From Mitsuokella jalaludinii DSM 13811 (GTDB lineage: Bacteria > Bacillota > Negativicutes > Selenomonadales > Selenomonadaceae), in contig NZ_JNKR01000001.1 of NCBI RefSeq assembly GCF_000702905.1, positions 372,001 through 436,000 on the forward strand: a stretch of 64,000 nt of DNA, in the 5' to 3' direction. Under the pieces are notes generated by a model, which was not told the origin of the DNA, ran no database searches, and saw only the letters and a program-made list of their open reading frames with translations. Every line of letters begins with the position of its first letter. Position 1 is the first letter of the stretch. Of this stretch, positions 50,856 to 58,807 are shown one piece after another. A program made the position numbers and the translations under genes.

Positions 50856-51336
50856 CTTTTATCCCCCCTTCGAGATGGTTCGAGCCATGTGCGATACTGC
50901 TGTGGCATTTGAGGCAGTCGCCGCCAGTATCCATACTGACACCGACGTCAGCGTGGACACTCCCCATCGTCGTCTGATGGCAGCGCAGGCAGTTGTCGTT
51001 AACCGTCTGTCTGCCCTCAGACGAGATCTTTATGTTCGCCGGATAGTCGCGCAGCACTTCATGATACGTGTCGATCATGCCCGTGCGCCCCTTCTCGAAC
51101 ATGTAGTGCACAGCATTGTCGTGTGGCAGGTGGCAGTCCGTGCATTCCAGCGCACGATGCGAAGACATCGCAAAGGTTGCCGCCTCTCCTTTCATCGCAT
51201 GGCACGACCCGCAGAAGGCCGGCGATCCCGAGAAGGCCATGGCCGCTGAGCCGATGCCGCAGACCGCCACGCCGATGACGAAGCCGCCCGCCAGGCAGGC
51301 CAGCGTGTGTTTCTGAAACAATTCCTTGAACTCCAC
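50848..51336 (-). CDS. nrfH: NrfH, tetrahaem quinol dehydrogenase of nitrite reductase
   Basis: Membrane-anchored NapC/NirT-type cytochrome of 162 aa that passes electrons from menaquinol to NrfA. One helix (residues 12-34) is followed by CGSCHAM, whose Met is the usual ligand of haem 1, and three more CxxCH motifs (CTDCH, CLRCH, CLKCH). The start is GTG at 51334-51336 with GGAGGGG upstream. First gene of nrfHA; its promoter overlaps the terminator of the ccm operon. Confidence 0.95.
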   Translation of the reverse strand: MEFKELFQKHTLACLAGGFVIGVAVCGIGSAAMAFSGSPAFCGSCHAMKGEAATFAMSSHRALECTDCHLPHDNAVHYMFEKGRTGMIDTYHEVLRDYPANIKISSEGRQTVNDNCLRCHQTTMGSVHADVGVSMDTGGDCLKCHSSIAHGSNHLEGGIKVE

Positions 51337-51387
51337 TCTGCTCCCCCTCCTCTCTTCCTGCTTTCTTACTCTGCCTTATTTGCACTC

Positions 51388-51437
51388 ATTATATCATGAT
51401 GAGAAAAAGCAAGGCGTTGCCCGAGCAACGCCTTGCT
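51388..51437 (-). promoter_or_regulatory. nrfHA promoter with palindrome at -41.5
   Basis: Extended -10 TGATATAAT (TATAAT at 51388-51393, minus) with no -35. The palindrome GTTGC-N4-GCAAC at the heart of the hairpin 51408-51437 is centred at 51422.5, 41.5 bp upstream of the predicted start. Confidence 0.7.
51403..51437 (-). terminator. Terminator of crp-ccmABCEF
   Basis: Perfect 13-bp stem (51408-51420 with 51425-51437), loop CCGA, followed by five T on the minus strand. It doubles as the putative regulator site of nrfHA. Confidence 0.88.
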
Positions 51438-51461
51438 AAATATTGTTTATTTTTCTATAAC

Positions 51462-53594
51462 TCACTTTGATGAATGCATGGCGCGCATGGCCAAGAAGCA
51501 ACCGAGCGAGGCGGCGATGGCACCGATCCAGAGCAGGTAGATGAAGGGCTTCGTGCTGACGGAGGCCGTCACGGCAATCTGCGCTTCTTCCTCAGCCGAC
51601 GGCAGGATCTCGAGGCGCGCCTGCGAGTCGTTGCCGGAGATGCCCGTCAGGCGGATGCGCTTCTGGCCGCCGAAGACGGGAACAGGCGTCGAGGTGCCGC
51701 CGTCGCGTGTCGCGATGATGGTCGGCTGTGCGTGCTCGACCGTCTCACCGTCCGTCACGGCAATCGTGGCCGTCACGAGCATCGTGCCGTCCGGCTGGTT
51801 CTCCATCGTGACGTCGTCATAGCGGTAGGCGAAGATGTCGCCCATCTCCATGCGGCCGCGCTTGAGGAGGAGCTCCATGCGGCCCGTGTCCTTCGGCGGT
51901 GTCGGCGCGATGTAGATATCGCCCGTGAGCGTGTGGGCGATGGCCGGTTCGCGCGCGGCATCCTCGCCATTCTTGTGGAGCTTCGTCATGGCGCGCGCCT
52001 CGCTGCCGTCGACGCGGTAGCAGTAGTACTTCATCGTGCCATCCTCGGCGAAGGCCTGGCCCTCATACGTGACCGTGTGGTCGGCGATCTCTGCGCTCGC
52101 GCCGGTCTTGAACTCCTGCGAGAGCGACTGGCTGGCACCGCCAGAGAGCACCATCGCGAAGAGCGCGAGTGCCACGCCGCCGTGCGCAATCACCGCGCCA
52201 AAGCGCAGCAGATGGCTGCGCCAGCTGATGAGCGTCTCGCCGAGGAGCAGAATGGAGACAGCTGCGAGCACAAGCAGCCCCGGGGAGCGCACGCCTGCGA
52301 GAAACGCAAGTGCAAAGCCCAGCACGGCCAGTACGGCAGGCACGACCTTGCCCTGCGGCTCCGCCGGCTTCCCGTAGCGCAGGCAGGAGCCGACGGCCAT
52401 GACGAGGCACATAGCGATGGCCAGCGGCATGGTCGTACGCACATAGAAGTCCGTATCGACGGCGGCCGGCTTGCCGATGAGCTGCGTGAAGAGCGGCATC
52501 GACATGCCGATGAAGATGATGGCGGCGATGAAGACGAGCACGAGAGCGCCCAGGAGCAGGCAGAACTCACGGCTCGCATAGTCTTCGTAGACCTTGCCCT
52601 GCGGCAGCTTGCCCGCCTTGAGCGCGAGCAGCACGAGGCCGCCGATGAGCACGATGGCATTGACGACGGCCAGCGTCATGCCGATGCTCGTGCCGCTGAA
52701 CGAGTGGACCGAGAAATCGCCGAGGATGCCGCTGCGCGTCAGGAACGTGCCGTAGATGACGAGCGCGAACGTGAAGATGACAGAAAGGTGCAGAACGGAC
52801 AGCGCCGCAGGCCGCCTTTTGGCGACGTGCAGTACGTGGACAAACGCCCCCGCGAGCAGCCACGGCACGAGCGAGGAGTTCTCGACGGGGTCCCAGCCCC
52901 AGTAGCCGCCCCAGCCGAGCACCTTGTAGGCCCAGTAGCCGCCGATGAAGACGCCGGCGCCGAGGAAGCCCCAGGCGAGCAGCGCCCAGCGGCGCGCCGA
53001 TTCCAACCAATTTCCCTTTGCCTCATCCTTGAGCAGAGCGCCCATCGCATAGGCAAACGGCACGGCCAAGAGCGCGTAGCCGATGAAGATGATCGGCGGG
53101 TGCACGGCCATCCACGGGTCCTGCAGCAGAGGATTGAGGCCGACGCCGTCCTGCACGGCCGTCGCCGAGGCCACGAAGGGGCTCTTGGCCAGCACGAGGA
53201 TGACGAGCAGCGACTCGAGGGCGGAGTAGACCGTGAGCCCCGCCGCCGTCATGCGCTCCCTGCCGCAGAGGTACAGCGAGGCCAGCGCGTGGATGAGCAG
53301 CCAAAGGAGCAGCGACCCCTGCTGCCCGGCCCAGAAGGCCGAGATCTTGTACATGAGCGGCAGTTCTCTCGACGAGTAGCTCGCCACATAGGCGATCTCG
53401 AAGTGGTCGCCGAGGATCATCGCCCAGAGATAGATAGAGGCGACGACAGCTGCCAGGCACGCGCCCAAGAGCGACCACCGGCCCCAGCGCCGAGCCCTGT
53501 CCTGCTCCTCCTCGACCTTCATTGCATAGCCGTAGGCCATCGCGGCCAACAAGGCGAAAAACAGAGATGTTGCCAGAGATATTGTTCCAATCAT
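51462..53594 (-). CDS. ccmF: Cytochrome c haem lyase CcmF
   Basis: Membrane protein of 710 aa that joins haem from CcmE to apocytochromes. It has about 15 helices, the tryptophan-rich WWD haem-handling motif GGYWGWDPVENSS near residue 240, and conserved His positions (HPPIIFIGYA near residue 165). A large soluble domain of about 170 residues precedes the last helix. It is longer than E. coli CcmF (about 650). No ccmH gene is nearby. ATG 53592-53594 follows GGGGGAT. Confidence 0.93.
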   Translation of the reverse strand: MIGTISLATSLFFALLAAMAYGYAMKVEEEQDRARRWGRWSLLGACLAAVVASIYLWAMILGDHFEIAYVASYSSRELPLMYKISAFWAGQQGSLLLWLLIHALASLYLCGRERMTAAGLTVYSALESLLVILVLAKSPFVASATAVQDGVGLNPLLQDPWMAVHPPIIFIGYALLAVPFAYAMGALLKDEAKGNWLESARRWALLAWGFLGAGVFIGGYWAYKVLGWGGYWGWDPVENSSLVPWLLAGAFVHVLHVAKRRPAALSVLHLSVIFTFALVIYGTFLTRSGILGDFSVHSFSGTSIGMTLAVVNAIVLIGGLVLLALKAGKLPQGKVYEDYASREFCLLLGALVLVFIAAIIFIGMSMPLFTQLIGKPAAVDTDFYVRTTMPLAIAMCLVMAVGSCLRYGKPAEPQGKVVPAVLAVLGFALAFLAGVRSPGLLVLAAVSILLLGETLISWRSHLLRFGAVIAHGGVALALFAMVLSGGASQSLSQEFKTGASAEIADHTVTYEGQAFAEDGTMKYYCYRVDGSEARAMTKLHKNGEDAAREPAIAHTLTGDIYIAPTPPKDTGRMELLLKRGRMEMGDIFAYRYDDVTMENQPDGTMLVTATIAVTDGETVEHAQPTIIATRDGGTSTPVPVFGGQKRIRLTGISGNDSQARLEILPSAEEEAQIAVTASVSTKPFIYLLWIGAIAASLGCFLAMRAMHSSK

Positions 53595-53651
53595 ACGATA
53601 AATCCCCCATGGATTGCATTCAGGTTGCATCGAAATTGCCTGCAGGCCGCT

Positions 53652-54020
53652 TCACTTCTGCTGCTCGTACTTCGACGGGCACTTGATGAGGAGCTTGTCC
53701 GAGGAGAATGCCTCGCCCTGCATCTTGCCGATGGCGACGATGTGATGCGCCTCGTCGAACTGGTCGGGCTTCGTGCCGTGGTAGTGCACGAGCAGTTCCT
53801 CGCCCGTCTCCTCGTCCTGCAGTGTGAAGACGAAGTCGTTGCCCTCCATGTGCGGAGCCGGTGCATCCTTGGCCAGCAATCCCTTGACCTGGACACTCGA
53901 AGATGTAGCCGCCTTCGCCTCCTTGATGCCGACGTACGGCGTGACCGAATCGGCAAAGCTCCAGCCGGCGTAGCCGACGAATGCCAGCAATAGCGCGACG
54001 AGCAGGATCTTGCGTTTCAT
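53652..54020 (-). CDS. ccmE: Haem chaperone CcmE of the CxxxY type
   Basis: Membrane-anchored periplasmic haem carrier of 122 aa with one N-terminal helix (residues 5-24) and an OB-fold core (VQVKGLLAKD to LIKCPSKY). The usual haem-binding His of the HxxxY motif is replaced: the sequence is C114-P-S-K-Y118, the CxxxY form known from archaea and some sulfate reducers. The region before the motif (VHYHGTKPDQFDE) is standard. Start ATG overlaps the ccmC stop by 4 bases. Confidence 0.9.
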   Translation of the reverse strand: MKRKILLVALLLAFVGYAGWSFADSVTPYVGIKEAKAATSSSVQVKGLLAKDAPAPHMEGNDFVFTLQDEETGEELLVHYHGTKPDQFDEAHHIVAIGKMQGEAFSSDKLLIKCPSKYEQQK

Positions 54021-54667
54021 GATGATGCACCTCTTTCAGATTTCACGCGATGACAGAGCAGGGCTATGTAGATGAGCGTCATATCCAGCAATGACGCCAG
54101 CAGCACGCGCAGCATGACGGGGTCCATGTCGATGGAGCCGCTGCCGTTGAGGACGGGAGCGGGATGCAGCGAGAAGTAGAACCGCGGGATGATGAAGACG
54201 AGGAACGGGACGGTCAGGAACGAGAACAGCGCGTAGATGGCCGAGACGCGCGCGCGGCGCCGCTCGTCCGCGATCACCGAGCGCAGCGTCAGGTATGCCG
54301 CGTAGATGAGCAACAGCACGAAGATCGTCGTCTGCCGCGGGTCCCAGTTCCAGTACGCGCCCCAGGTCAGCTTCGAGAAGACGGCGCCGCTGAGCGTCGC
54401 GAATACGACGAAGATAATCCCGAGACGCGCGGACACCGCGCTGATGGCGTCGAAGCGCTCTGCCGGCCGCCGCAGGTAGCGCAGAGCATACCAAGCGCTG
54501 ACGAGAAAGGCGAGCACCGCAACCCAAGCCACGGGGATGTGAAAGAACGCGATGCGCACGAGGTTGCCGAGCCCTTCGGCCGGCGGCACGAGGAAGAACA
54601 CGGCATACAGAAGGCCTGCCGTCAGCAGCAGGATGAGGGCCCAGAGCCCCTTCTCACACGACTTCAT
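54017..54667 (-). CDS. ccmC: Haem exporter/handling protein CcmC
   Basis: Six-helix membrane protein of 216 aa that loads haem onto CcmE. The WWD motif WGAYWNWDPRQTT lies near residue 103 and the two conserved His are in FFHIPVAW near residue 43 and SLHPAPV near residue 167. It overlaps ccmE and lies 30 bp after ccmB. There is no room for a ccmD frame before ccmE. Confidence 0.94.
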   Translation of the reverse strand: MKSCEKGLWALILLLTAGLLYAVFFLVPPAEGLGNLVRIAFFHIPVAWVAVLAFLVSAWYALRYLRRPAERFDAISAVSARLGIIFVVFATLSGAVFSKLTWGAYWNWDPRQTTIFVLLLIYAAYLTLRSVIADERRRARVSAIYALFSFLTVPFLVFIIPRFYFSLHPAPVLNGSGSIDMDPVMLRVLLASLLDMTLIYIALLCHRVKSERGASS

Positions 54668-54697
54668 CCAATCAACTCCTTATCGTATATCCGCATG

Positions 54698-55366
54698 TCA
54701 GTCCTCATACCAGAGGAAGTCAAAAAGCAAAGATGCGGCAATCGTCATAATCGCGTCATAGAGGAACATGCCGACGAGGTACGAGCCATTCACATCGCCC
54801 GTGAAGCAGCCCGCCGTCAGCACGATGGCCGGCAGCAGGATTGGCAGCAGCACCGGCAGCATCAGGATGGAGAGCAGGCCGTTCTGCGCCCTGGCACCGG
54901 CCATCAGCGCCGAGAGCAGCGTGCCCGCCATCGCCATGCCGTACGTCCCGGACAGCAGTGTCAGGAGGAGCAGGCCCCAGGCAAAGACCGCGACATCCAT
55001 AAGCACGAGGTAGACGGGCACGATGAGCAGCGAGAGCGCAAACAGCAGGACTGCCATGAAGAGCCCCTTGCCGAAGAGGACAGCCTGCGAGCTGCCGTAG
55101 ACCGAAAGCGCCATCAGCGTCCCCGCCTGCTCCTCATCGGCAAAGCCGCGGCCCGCGCCTGAGAGCAGCGAGAAGAACAGGATGACCCAGAGCATGGCGG
55201 CCGCAAGGCGCGGCGAGAGCACATCGCCCTGCATCAGCAGGCTCACGCACGAGAGCGTCGTCAGCGCGAACATCAGGACGACGAGCCACGACGAGCGCGA
55301 GCGCAGAGAGATGCGCGCCTCCTTGCGGAAGACCGCCTCAACGGCCCGATAGAGAGATGCATGCAT
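54698..55366 (-). CDS. ccmB: Haem ABC transporter permease CcmB
   Basis: Membrane subunit of the CcmAB complex that releases holo-CcmE using ATP. The 222-aa protein has six hydrophobic helices and the family segment FFSLLSGAGRGFADEEQAGTL near residue 65 followed by LPVLLPILLPAIV near residue 165. ATG 55364-55366 lies inside the ccmA frame, an overlap of 29 bases; a longer frame upstream is without a ribosome site and is not homologous. Confidence 0.9.
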   Translation of the reverse strand: MHASLYRAVEAVFRKEARISLRSRSSWLVVLMFALTTLSCVSLLMQGDVLSPRLAAAMLWVILFFSLLSGAGRGFADEEQAGTLMALSVYGSSQAVLFGKGLFMAVLLFALSLLIVPVYLVLMDVAVFAWGLLLLTLLSGTYGMAMAGTLLSALMAGARAQNGLLSILMLPVLLPILLPAIVLTAGCFTGDVNGSYLVGMFLYDAIMTIAASLLFDFLWYED

Positions 55367-55970
55367 CGGCCTCCGCCTCCTCTTCTCTGTCATTCGTCGC
55401 GAGCAGCACGAGCTTGCCCCCATCAGCTGCGAGGCGTGCCTCCCGGCGCACCATCGAGCGGCCCACAGCATCGAGATTGGCACCAGGCTCATCGAGTAGC
55501 CAGACATCCGCCTCGGACGCCAGGAGGATCGCGAAATGCAGCCGCTTCTTCATACCCGTCGAGAACTGCTCGACCATCTTGCCATCCACCGCCCCCGGCG
55601 CGAGCCCCACGCGCTCCAAGAGCTGCTCGTAGAGCGCGTCCGAGAGGGCCTCTGCGCGGCGAAAGCTCAGGAAGAAATCGAGGTTCTCTCGCGCCGTGAG
55701 CTTCGGGTAGGCGTGGAATTCCGGCGTGACGATAGCGAGCCTCGACCGGTACGACGCCTTGCATAGTTCCTGCTCACCGTCCCGGGCCACGATTTTCCCC
55801 GCGTCCGGCAGCAAGAGCTTCGCCGCCATCTTCAGGAGCGTCGACTTGCCGCTGCCGTTCGCCCCCGTCACCGCCGTGACCGTGCCGCCCGCAAGCGTGG
55901 CCGAAAGGCCTTCGATGACCGTCCGGCCGCCGAAGCGCTTCGTCACATCCGAGAATGTCAGGCTGACCAT
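55338..55970 (-). CDS. ccmA: Haem ABC transporter ATPase CcmA
   Basis: ATPase of the CcmAB complex, 210 aa. The Walker A GANGSGKST is near residue 36, the signature loop is FSTGMKKRL near residue 135 in place of LSGGQ, and the Walker B WLLDEPGANLD follows near residue 155. The usual switch His is not obvious (LLATNDRE). ATG 55968-55970 is 4 bp after the regulator stop, showing one operon. Confidence 0.92.
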   Translation of the reverse strand: MVSLTFSDVTKRFGGRTVIEGLSATLAGGTVTAVTGANGSGKSTLLKMAAKLLLPDAGKIVARDGEQELCKASYRSRLAIVTPEFHAYPKLTARENLDFFLSFRRAEALSDALYEQLLERVGLAPGAVDGKMVEQFSTGMKKRLHFAILLASEADVWLLDEPGANLDAVGRSMVRREARLAADGGKLVLLATNDREEEAEADACISLSGR

Positions 55971-55974
55971 ACAC

Positions 55975-56655
55975 TCACCTCTCCTCGCGAAGCCGCGCCT
56001 CGTCGAGCTTCATCCAGTCCGGGCCGCATTCAAGGAGCCCCTTCTCCTTCATCAGGCCGATCTCGCGCGTCAGGGCGCTCCTGTTGCACTCGAGCTCCTT
56101 GGCGAGCTGCACGCGGCCCGGCACCTTGACGCAGTCTGCCTGCTGGCGGCTCATCTGCTGCAGCAGGTAGAGGATCAGCCGCTCGCGCAGCGTCTTCTGC
56201 GAGAGCACCTCGAGCTTCTGCATCATCAGCACGTTCTTGCGGCAGAAGGCCACGAGCAGGTTGCGCATGACGATGCCGTGGATGCGGCCGAGCCTCGGCC
56301 CGGCCACGATGAGCGCCGTGTAGGGCACCCAGAGCACGAGGACATCCGAGACGGCCTCGATGGCCGTCGGGTTCGCGTACTCGGGCAGGATGGCCGTCGT
56401 CGAGCCGAACAGCGCCCCGCGGCCCAACCGGTGCCCGACCGACTCATTGCCGAAGCGGTCCTCCGCAATGACGAGCGCTTCGCCCTCCGCGATGATGCCG
56501 ATGCGGCTGTTCGCCTCGTACGCCTTGAGGATGCGCATCTCCTTGCCGTAGCGCTTGACCTTGGCCCCCGTCGCCTGGATGAACTGGTCCACCTCGTCGG
56601 CCTTGAGCCCCTCGAAGAGAGGCAACTCCTGCAAGTCCAGATCGTAGATTCCCAT
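55975..56655 (-). CDS. Crp/Fnr-family regulator heading the ccm operon (HcpR-like)
   Basis: DNA-binding activator of 226 aa. Residues 10-125 are the cyclic-nucleotide-like sensor fold, residues about 150-215 the winged helix with KELECNRSALTREIGLMKEKG as recognition part. No cysteine cluster is seen, so it is not an Fnr; haem or another NO-responsive ligand is possible but not shown. It is first in crp-ccmABCEF. Palindromes at its own, nrfHA and hcp promoters suggest control of nitrite/NO genes, like HcpR or NnrR proteins. ATG 56653-56655 follows CAGGAGGG. Confidence 0.85.
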   Translation of the reverse strand: MGIYDLDLQELPLFEGLKADEVDQFIQATGAKVKRYGKEMRILKAYEANSRIGIIAEGEALVIAEDRFGNESVGHRLGRGALFGSTTAILPEYANPTAIEAVSDVLVLWVPYTALIVAGPRLGRIHGIVMRNLLVAFCRKNVLMMQKLEVLSQKTLRERLILYLLQQMSRQQADCVKVPGRVQLAKELECNRSALTREIGLMKEKGLLECGPDWMKLDEARLREER

Positions 56656-56717
56656 CCCTCTCCCTCCTGAATGTTCTTGATTCCCTCTAAATTATATAAA
56701 TCATTTCATTTATCTGT

Positions 56718-56768
56718 ATTATAGCAATGAGAAGCGCATAGTGATGTTGCAAGAGCAACATCACTATG
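56718..56768 (-). promoter_or_regulatory. crp-ccm promoter with 14-bp palindrome at -41.5
   Basis: Extended -10 TGCTATAAT (TATAAT at 56718-56723, minus). A perfect inverted repeat, 14 bp per arm with loop AAGA (56737-56768), is centred at 56752.5, 41.5 bp upstream of the predicted start. Its core is TGTTGC-N4-GCAACA. No T-run follows, so it is not a terminator. Confidence 0.75.
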
Positions 56769-56813
56769 TCAAAAACAATACAATGCCGAAAAAAATCAGC
56801 AACATCGATACGC

Positions 56814-56839
56814 AAAAAGAGCTGCCGTATGGCAGCTCT
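56814..56839 (-). terminator. hcp terminator
   Basis: Stem AGAGCTGCC / GGCAGCTCT (56818-56826 with 56831-56839), then five T on the minus strand. Confidence 0.88.
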
Positions 56840-56897
56840 CTGCAGGTGTATGGTGTATATGGATTTGAGAGAATGCTAGGAAATGTCGGGGTGGCTA

Positions 56898-58532
56898 TCA
56901 GCCGATCATCGTCTTGATGTCGTCCTCGACCGTCGTGATGCCGCCGATGCCGAAGTTCTCGACGAGAACCTTGGCGACATTCGGGGAGAGGAAAGCCGGC
57001 AGCGTCGGTCCAAGGTGGATGTTCTTGACGCCGAGGTGCAGCAGGGCCAGCAGGACGATGACGGCCTTTTGCTCGTACCAAGCGATGTTGAAGACGAGCG
57101 GCAGCTTGTTGATATCATCGAGGCCGAAGACTTCCTTGAGCTTGAGCGCGATGAGGGCGAGACTGTAGGAGTCGTTGCACTGGCCGGCATCGAGGACGCG
57201 CGGGATGCCGCCGATGTCGCCGAGGTCCATCTTGATGTACTTGTACTTCGCGCAGCCAGCCGTCAGGATGACCGTATCCTTCGGCAGAGCCTTGGCGAAC
57301 TCTGCGTAGTACTCGCGGCTCTTCATGCGGCCATCGCAGCCAGCCATGACGACGAACTTCTTGATGGCACCGCTCTTGACGGCCTCGACAACCTTGTCGG
57401 CCACGGCGAAGACCTGCTCGTGTGCGAAACCGCCGACAATCTGGCCCTTCTCGAGCTCCTTCGGAGCCTGGCACTTCTTGGCCATCTCAATGACAGCGCT
57501 GAAGTCCTTCGTGCCGTCAGCCTTTGCCTCGATGTGCGGGCAGCCCGGGAAGCCGACAGCGCCCGTCGTGAAGATGCGGTCCTTGTAGGAATCCTTCGGC
57601 GGAACGAGGCAGTTCGTCGTCAGGACGACAGGGCCGTTGAACGCTTCGAACTCTTCCTTCTGCTTCCACCAAGCATTGCCGTAGTTGCCGACGAAGTGCT
57701 TGTAGTGCTTGAACTTCGGATAGTAGTGAGCCGGCAGCATCTCGCCGTGCGTGTAGACGTCGACGCCCGTGCCTTCCGTCTGCTCAAGCAGCATCTCGAG
57801 GTCGCGCAGATCATGGCCCGAGATCAGGATGCCCGGGTTCTGGCGCACGCCGAGGTCAACCTTCGTGACTTCTGGATTACCGTAAGCCTGCGTGTTCGCC
57901 GTATCGAGCAGAGCCATGCCGTCGACGCCGAACTTGCCCGTCTCGAGTGCGAGAGCCGTCAGCTGCTCAGCCGTCTGGCCGTCGTCGAGCAGGCGCGCGA
58001 GTGCCGACTGGATGAATGCATCGATGGCCTCGTTCTCCTGATTGAGGACGTTGGCGTGCTTGACATAGGCAGCGAGGCCCTTGAGGCCGTACGTCGTGAG
58101 CTCGCGCAGGCTGCGGACATCCTCGTTCTCCGTGGCGAGGACGCCGACCTTCTTGGCCTTCTCGTCAAAGCCGTCGCGGCCGTCGCTGTAGAGCGCTGCT
58201 TCCGGCAGGTTCTCACGGCTCGTGAGCGCTGCGAGGCACTCAGCCTTGACCTTCAGCGTCGTCTCGATGGCCTCGATGATGGCCTCGCGGTCGAAGTTCG
58301 CGTTCGTGATCGTGATGAAGAGGTTCTTCGTCACGAGGTGGTTGACCTCGCGAGCAACCTGCTTGCCCTCAGCGCGCAGGCGCGTCGTGACAGCGGAGAG
58401 GCCTTTCGTCACGTAGATGAGCAGGTCCTGCATCGCTGCGACTTCCGGCTTCTTGCCGCAGACGCCTACCTGCGTGCAGCCCTTGCAGCCAGCCGTTTCC
58501 TGACACTGAAAGCAAAACATCTTATTTTCCAT
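56898..58532 (-). CDS. hcp: Hybrid cluster protein (hydroxylamine / NO reductase)
   Basis: Cytoplasmic iron-sulfur enzyme of 544 aa linked to removal of NO and hydroxylamine formed in nitrite reduction. The N-terminal cubane ligands are C-x2-C-x8-C-x5-C with an extra Cys between ([13 protein letters not shown]). The hybrid cluster ligands are in [21 protein letters not shown] and DAGQCNDSY, in order. ATG 58530-58532 follows AAGGAGAG by 6 bases. Monocistronic; no hcr reductase gene adjoins it. Confidence 0.96.
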   Translation of the reverse strand: MENKMFCFQCQETAGCKGCTQVGVCGKKPEVAAMQDLLIYVTKGLSAVTTRLRAEGKQVAREVNHLVTKNLFITITNANFDREAIIEAIETTLKVKAECLAALTSRENLPEAALYSDGRDGFDEKAKKVGVLATENEDVRSLRELTTYGLKGLAAYVKHANVLNQENEAIDAFIQSALARLLDDGQTAEQLTALALETGKFGVDGMALLDTANTQAYGNPEVTKVDLGVRQNPGILISGHDLRDLEMLLEQTEGTGVDVYTHGEMLPAHYYPKFKHYKHFVGNYGNAWWKQKEEFEAFNGPVVLTTNCLVPPKDSYKDRIFTTGAVGFPGCPHIEAKADGTKDFSAVIEMAKKCQAPKELEKGQIVGGFAHEQVFAVADKVVEAVKSGAIKKFVVMAGCDGRMKSREYYAEFAKALPKDTVILTAGCAKYKYIKMDLGDIGGIPRVLDAGQCNDSYSLALIALKLKEVFGLDDINKLPLVFNIAWYEQKAVIVLLALLHLGVKNIHLGPTLPAFLSPNVAKVLVENFGIGGITTVEDDIKTMIG

Positions 58533-58584
58533 GATCAACTCTCCTTATATCAAACACACATTGGTTTTTCGTTTCATTGACCTT

Positions 58585-58628
58585 ATCATAGCAGAAGTCC
58601 TGCGCCCTTTTCTGTAACGATTGTTACA
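58585..58628 (-). promoter_or_regulatory. hcp promoter with TGTAAC-N4-GTTACA
   Basis: Extended -10 TGCTATGAT (TATGAT at 58585-58590, minus) and a perfect palindrome TGTAACGATTGTTACA (58613-58628) centred 42.5 bp upstream of the predicted start. No -35. Confidence 0.75.
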
Positions 58629-58632
58629 ATAC

Positions 58633-58666
58633 AAAAATCCCATCCCACTTGTGAGCAGGATGGGAT
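58633..58666 (-). terminator. Terminator of tRNA-Arg
   Basis: Stem ATCCCATCC / GGATGGGAT (58637-58645 with 58658-58666) followed by TTTTTG on the minus strand. Confidence 0.85.
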
Positions 58667-58679
58667 ATCGATGACAGGA

Positions 58680-58756
58680 TGGTGCGATTGGTGAGAGTCG
58701 AACTCACGACCTGCCGCTTAGGAGGCGGATGCTCTATCCAACTGAGCTACAACCGC
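58680..58756 (-). tRNA. tRNA-Arg, anticodon CCU
   Basis: A 77-nt cloverleaf with encoded CCA. Acceptor GCGGTTG pairs with CAATCGC, D-arm GCTC/GAGC, anticodon loop CTCCTAA, T-arm GTGAG-TTCGACT-CTCAC. It decodes AGG. Pair 27-43 is a mismatch. Confidence 0.95.
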
Positions 58757-58767
58757 ATAGTACCTTT

Positions 58768-58796
58768 ATTGTAGCAGAGGTGCCGGAATTATGCAA
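58768..58796 (-). promoter_or_regulatory. tRNA-Arg promoter
   Basis: TTGCAT (58791-58796), 17 bp, TACAAT (58768-58773) on the minus strand, inside the gap after the decarboxylase gene. Confidence 0.65.
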
Positions 58797-58807
58797 GACA
58801 TGCCGCC

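Noticed and set aside
55367-55507. A longer ccmB starting inside ccmA
   Set aside because: The extra 47 residues are Arg/Ser-rich shadow of ccmA without a ribosome site or family match.
56737-56768. The 14-bp palindrome upstream of the crp/fnr gene as a terminator
   Set aside because: No T-run follows on either strand, and the hcp terminator is already present at 56814-56839. Its position at -41.5 fits an operator.
58680-58756. tRNA-Arg as an attachment site for an integrated element
   Set aside because: No integrase, no direct repeat of the tRNA 3' end and no phage or plasmid genes were seen on either side.
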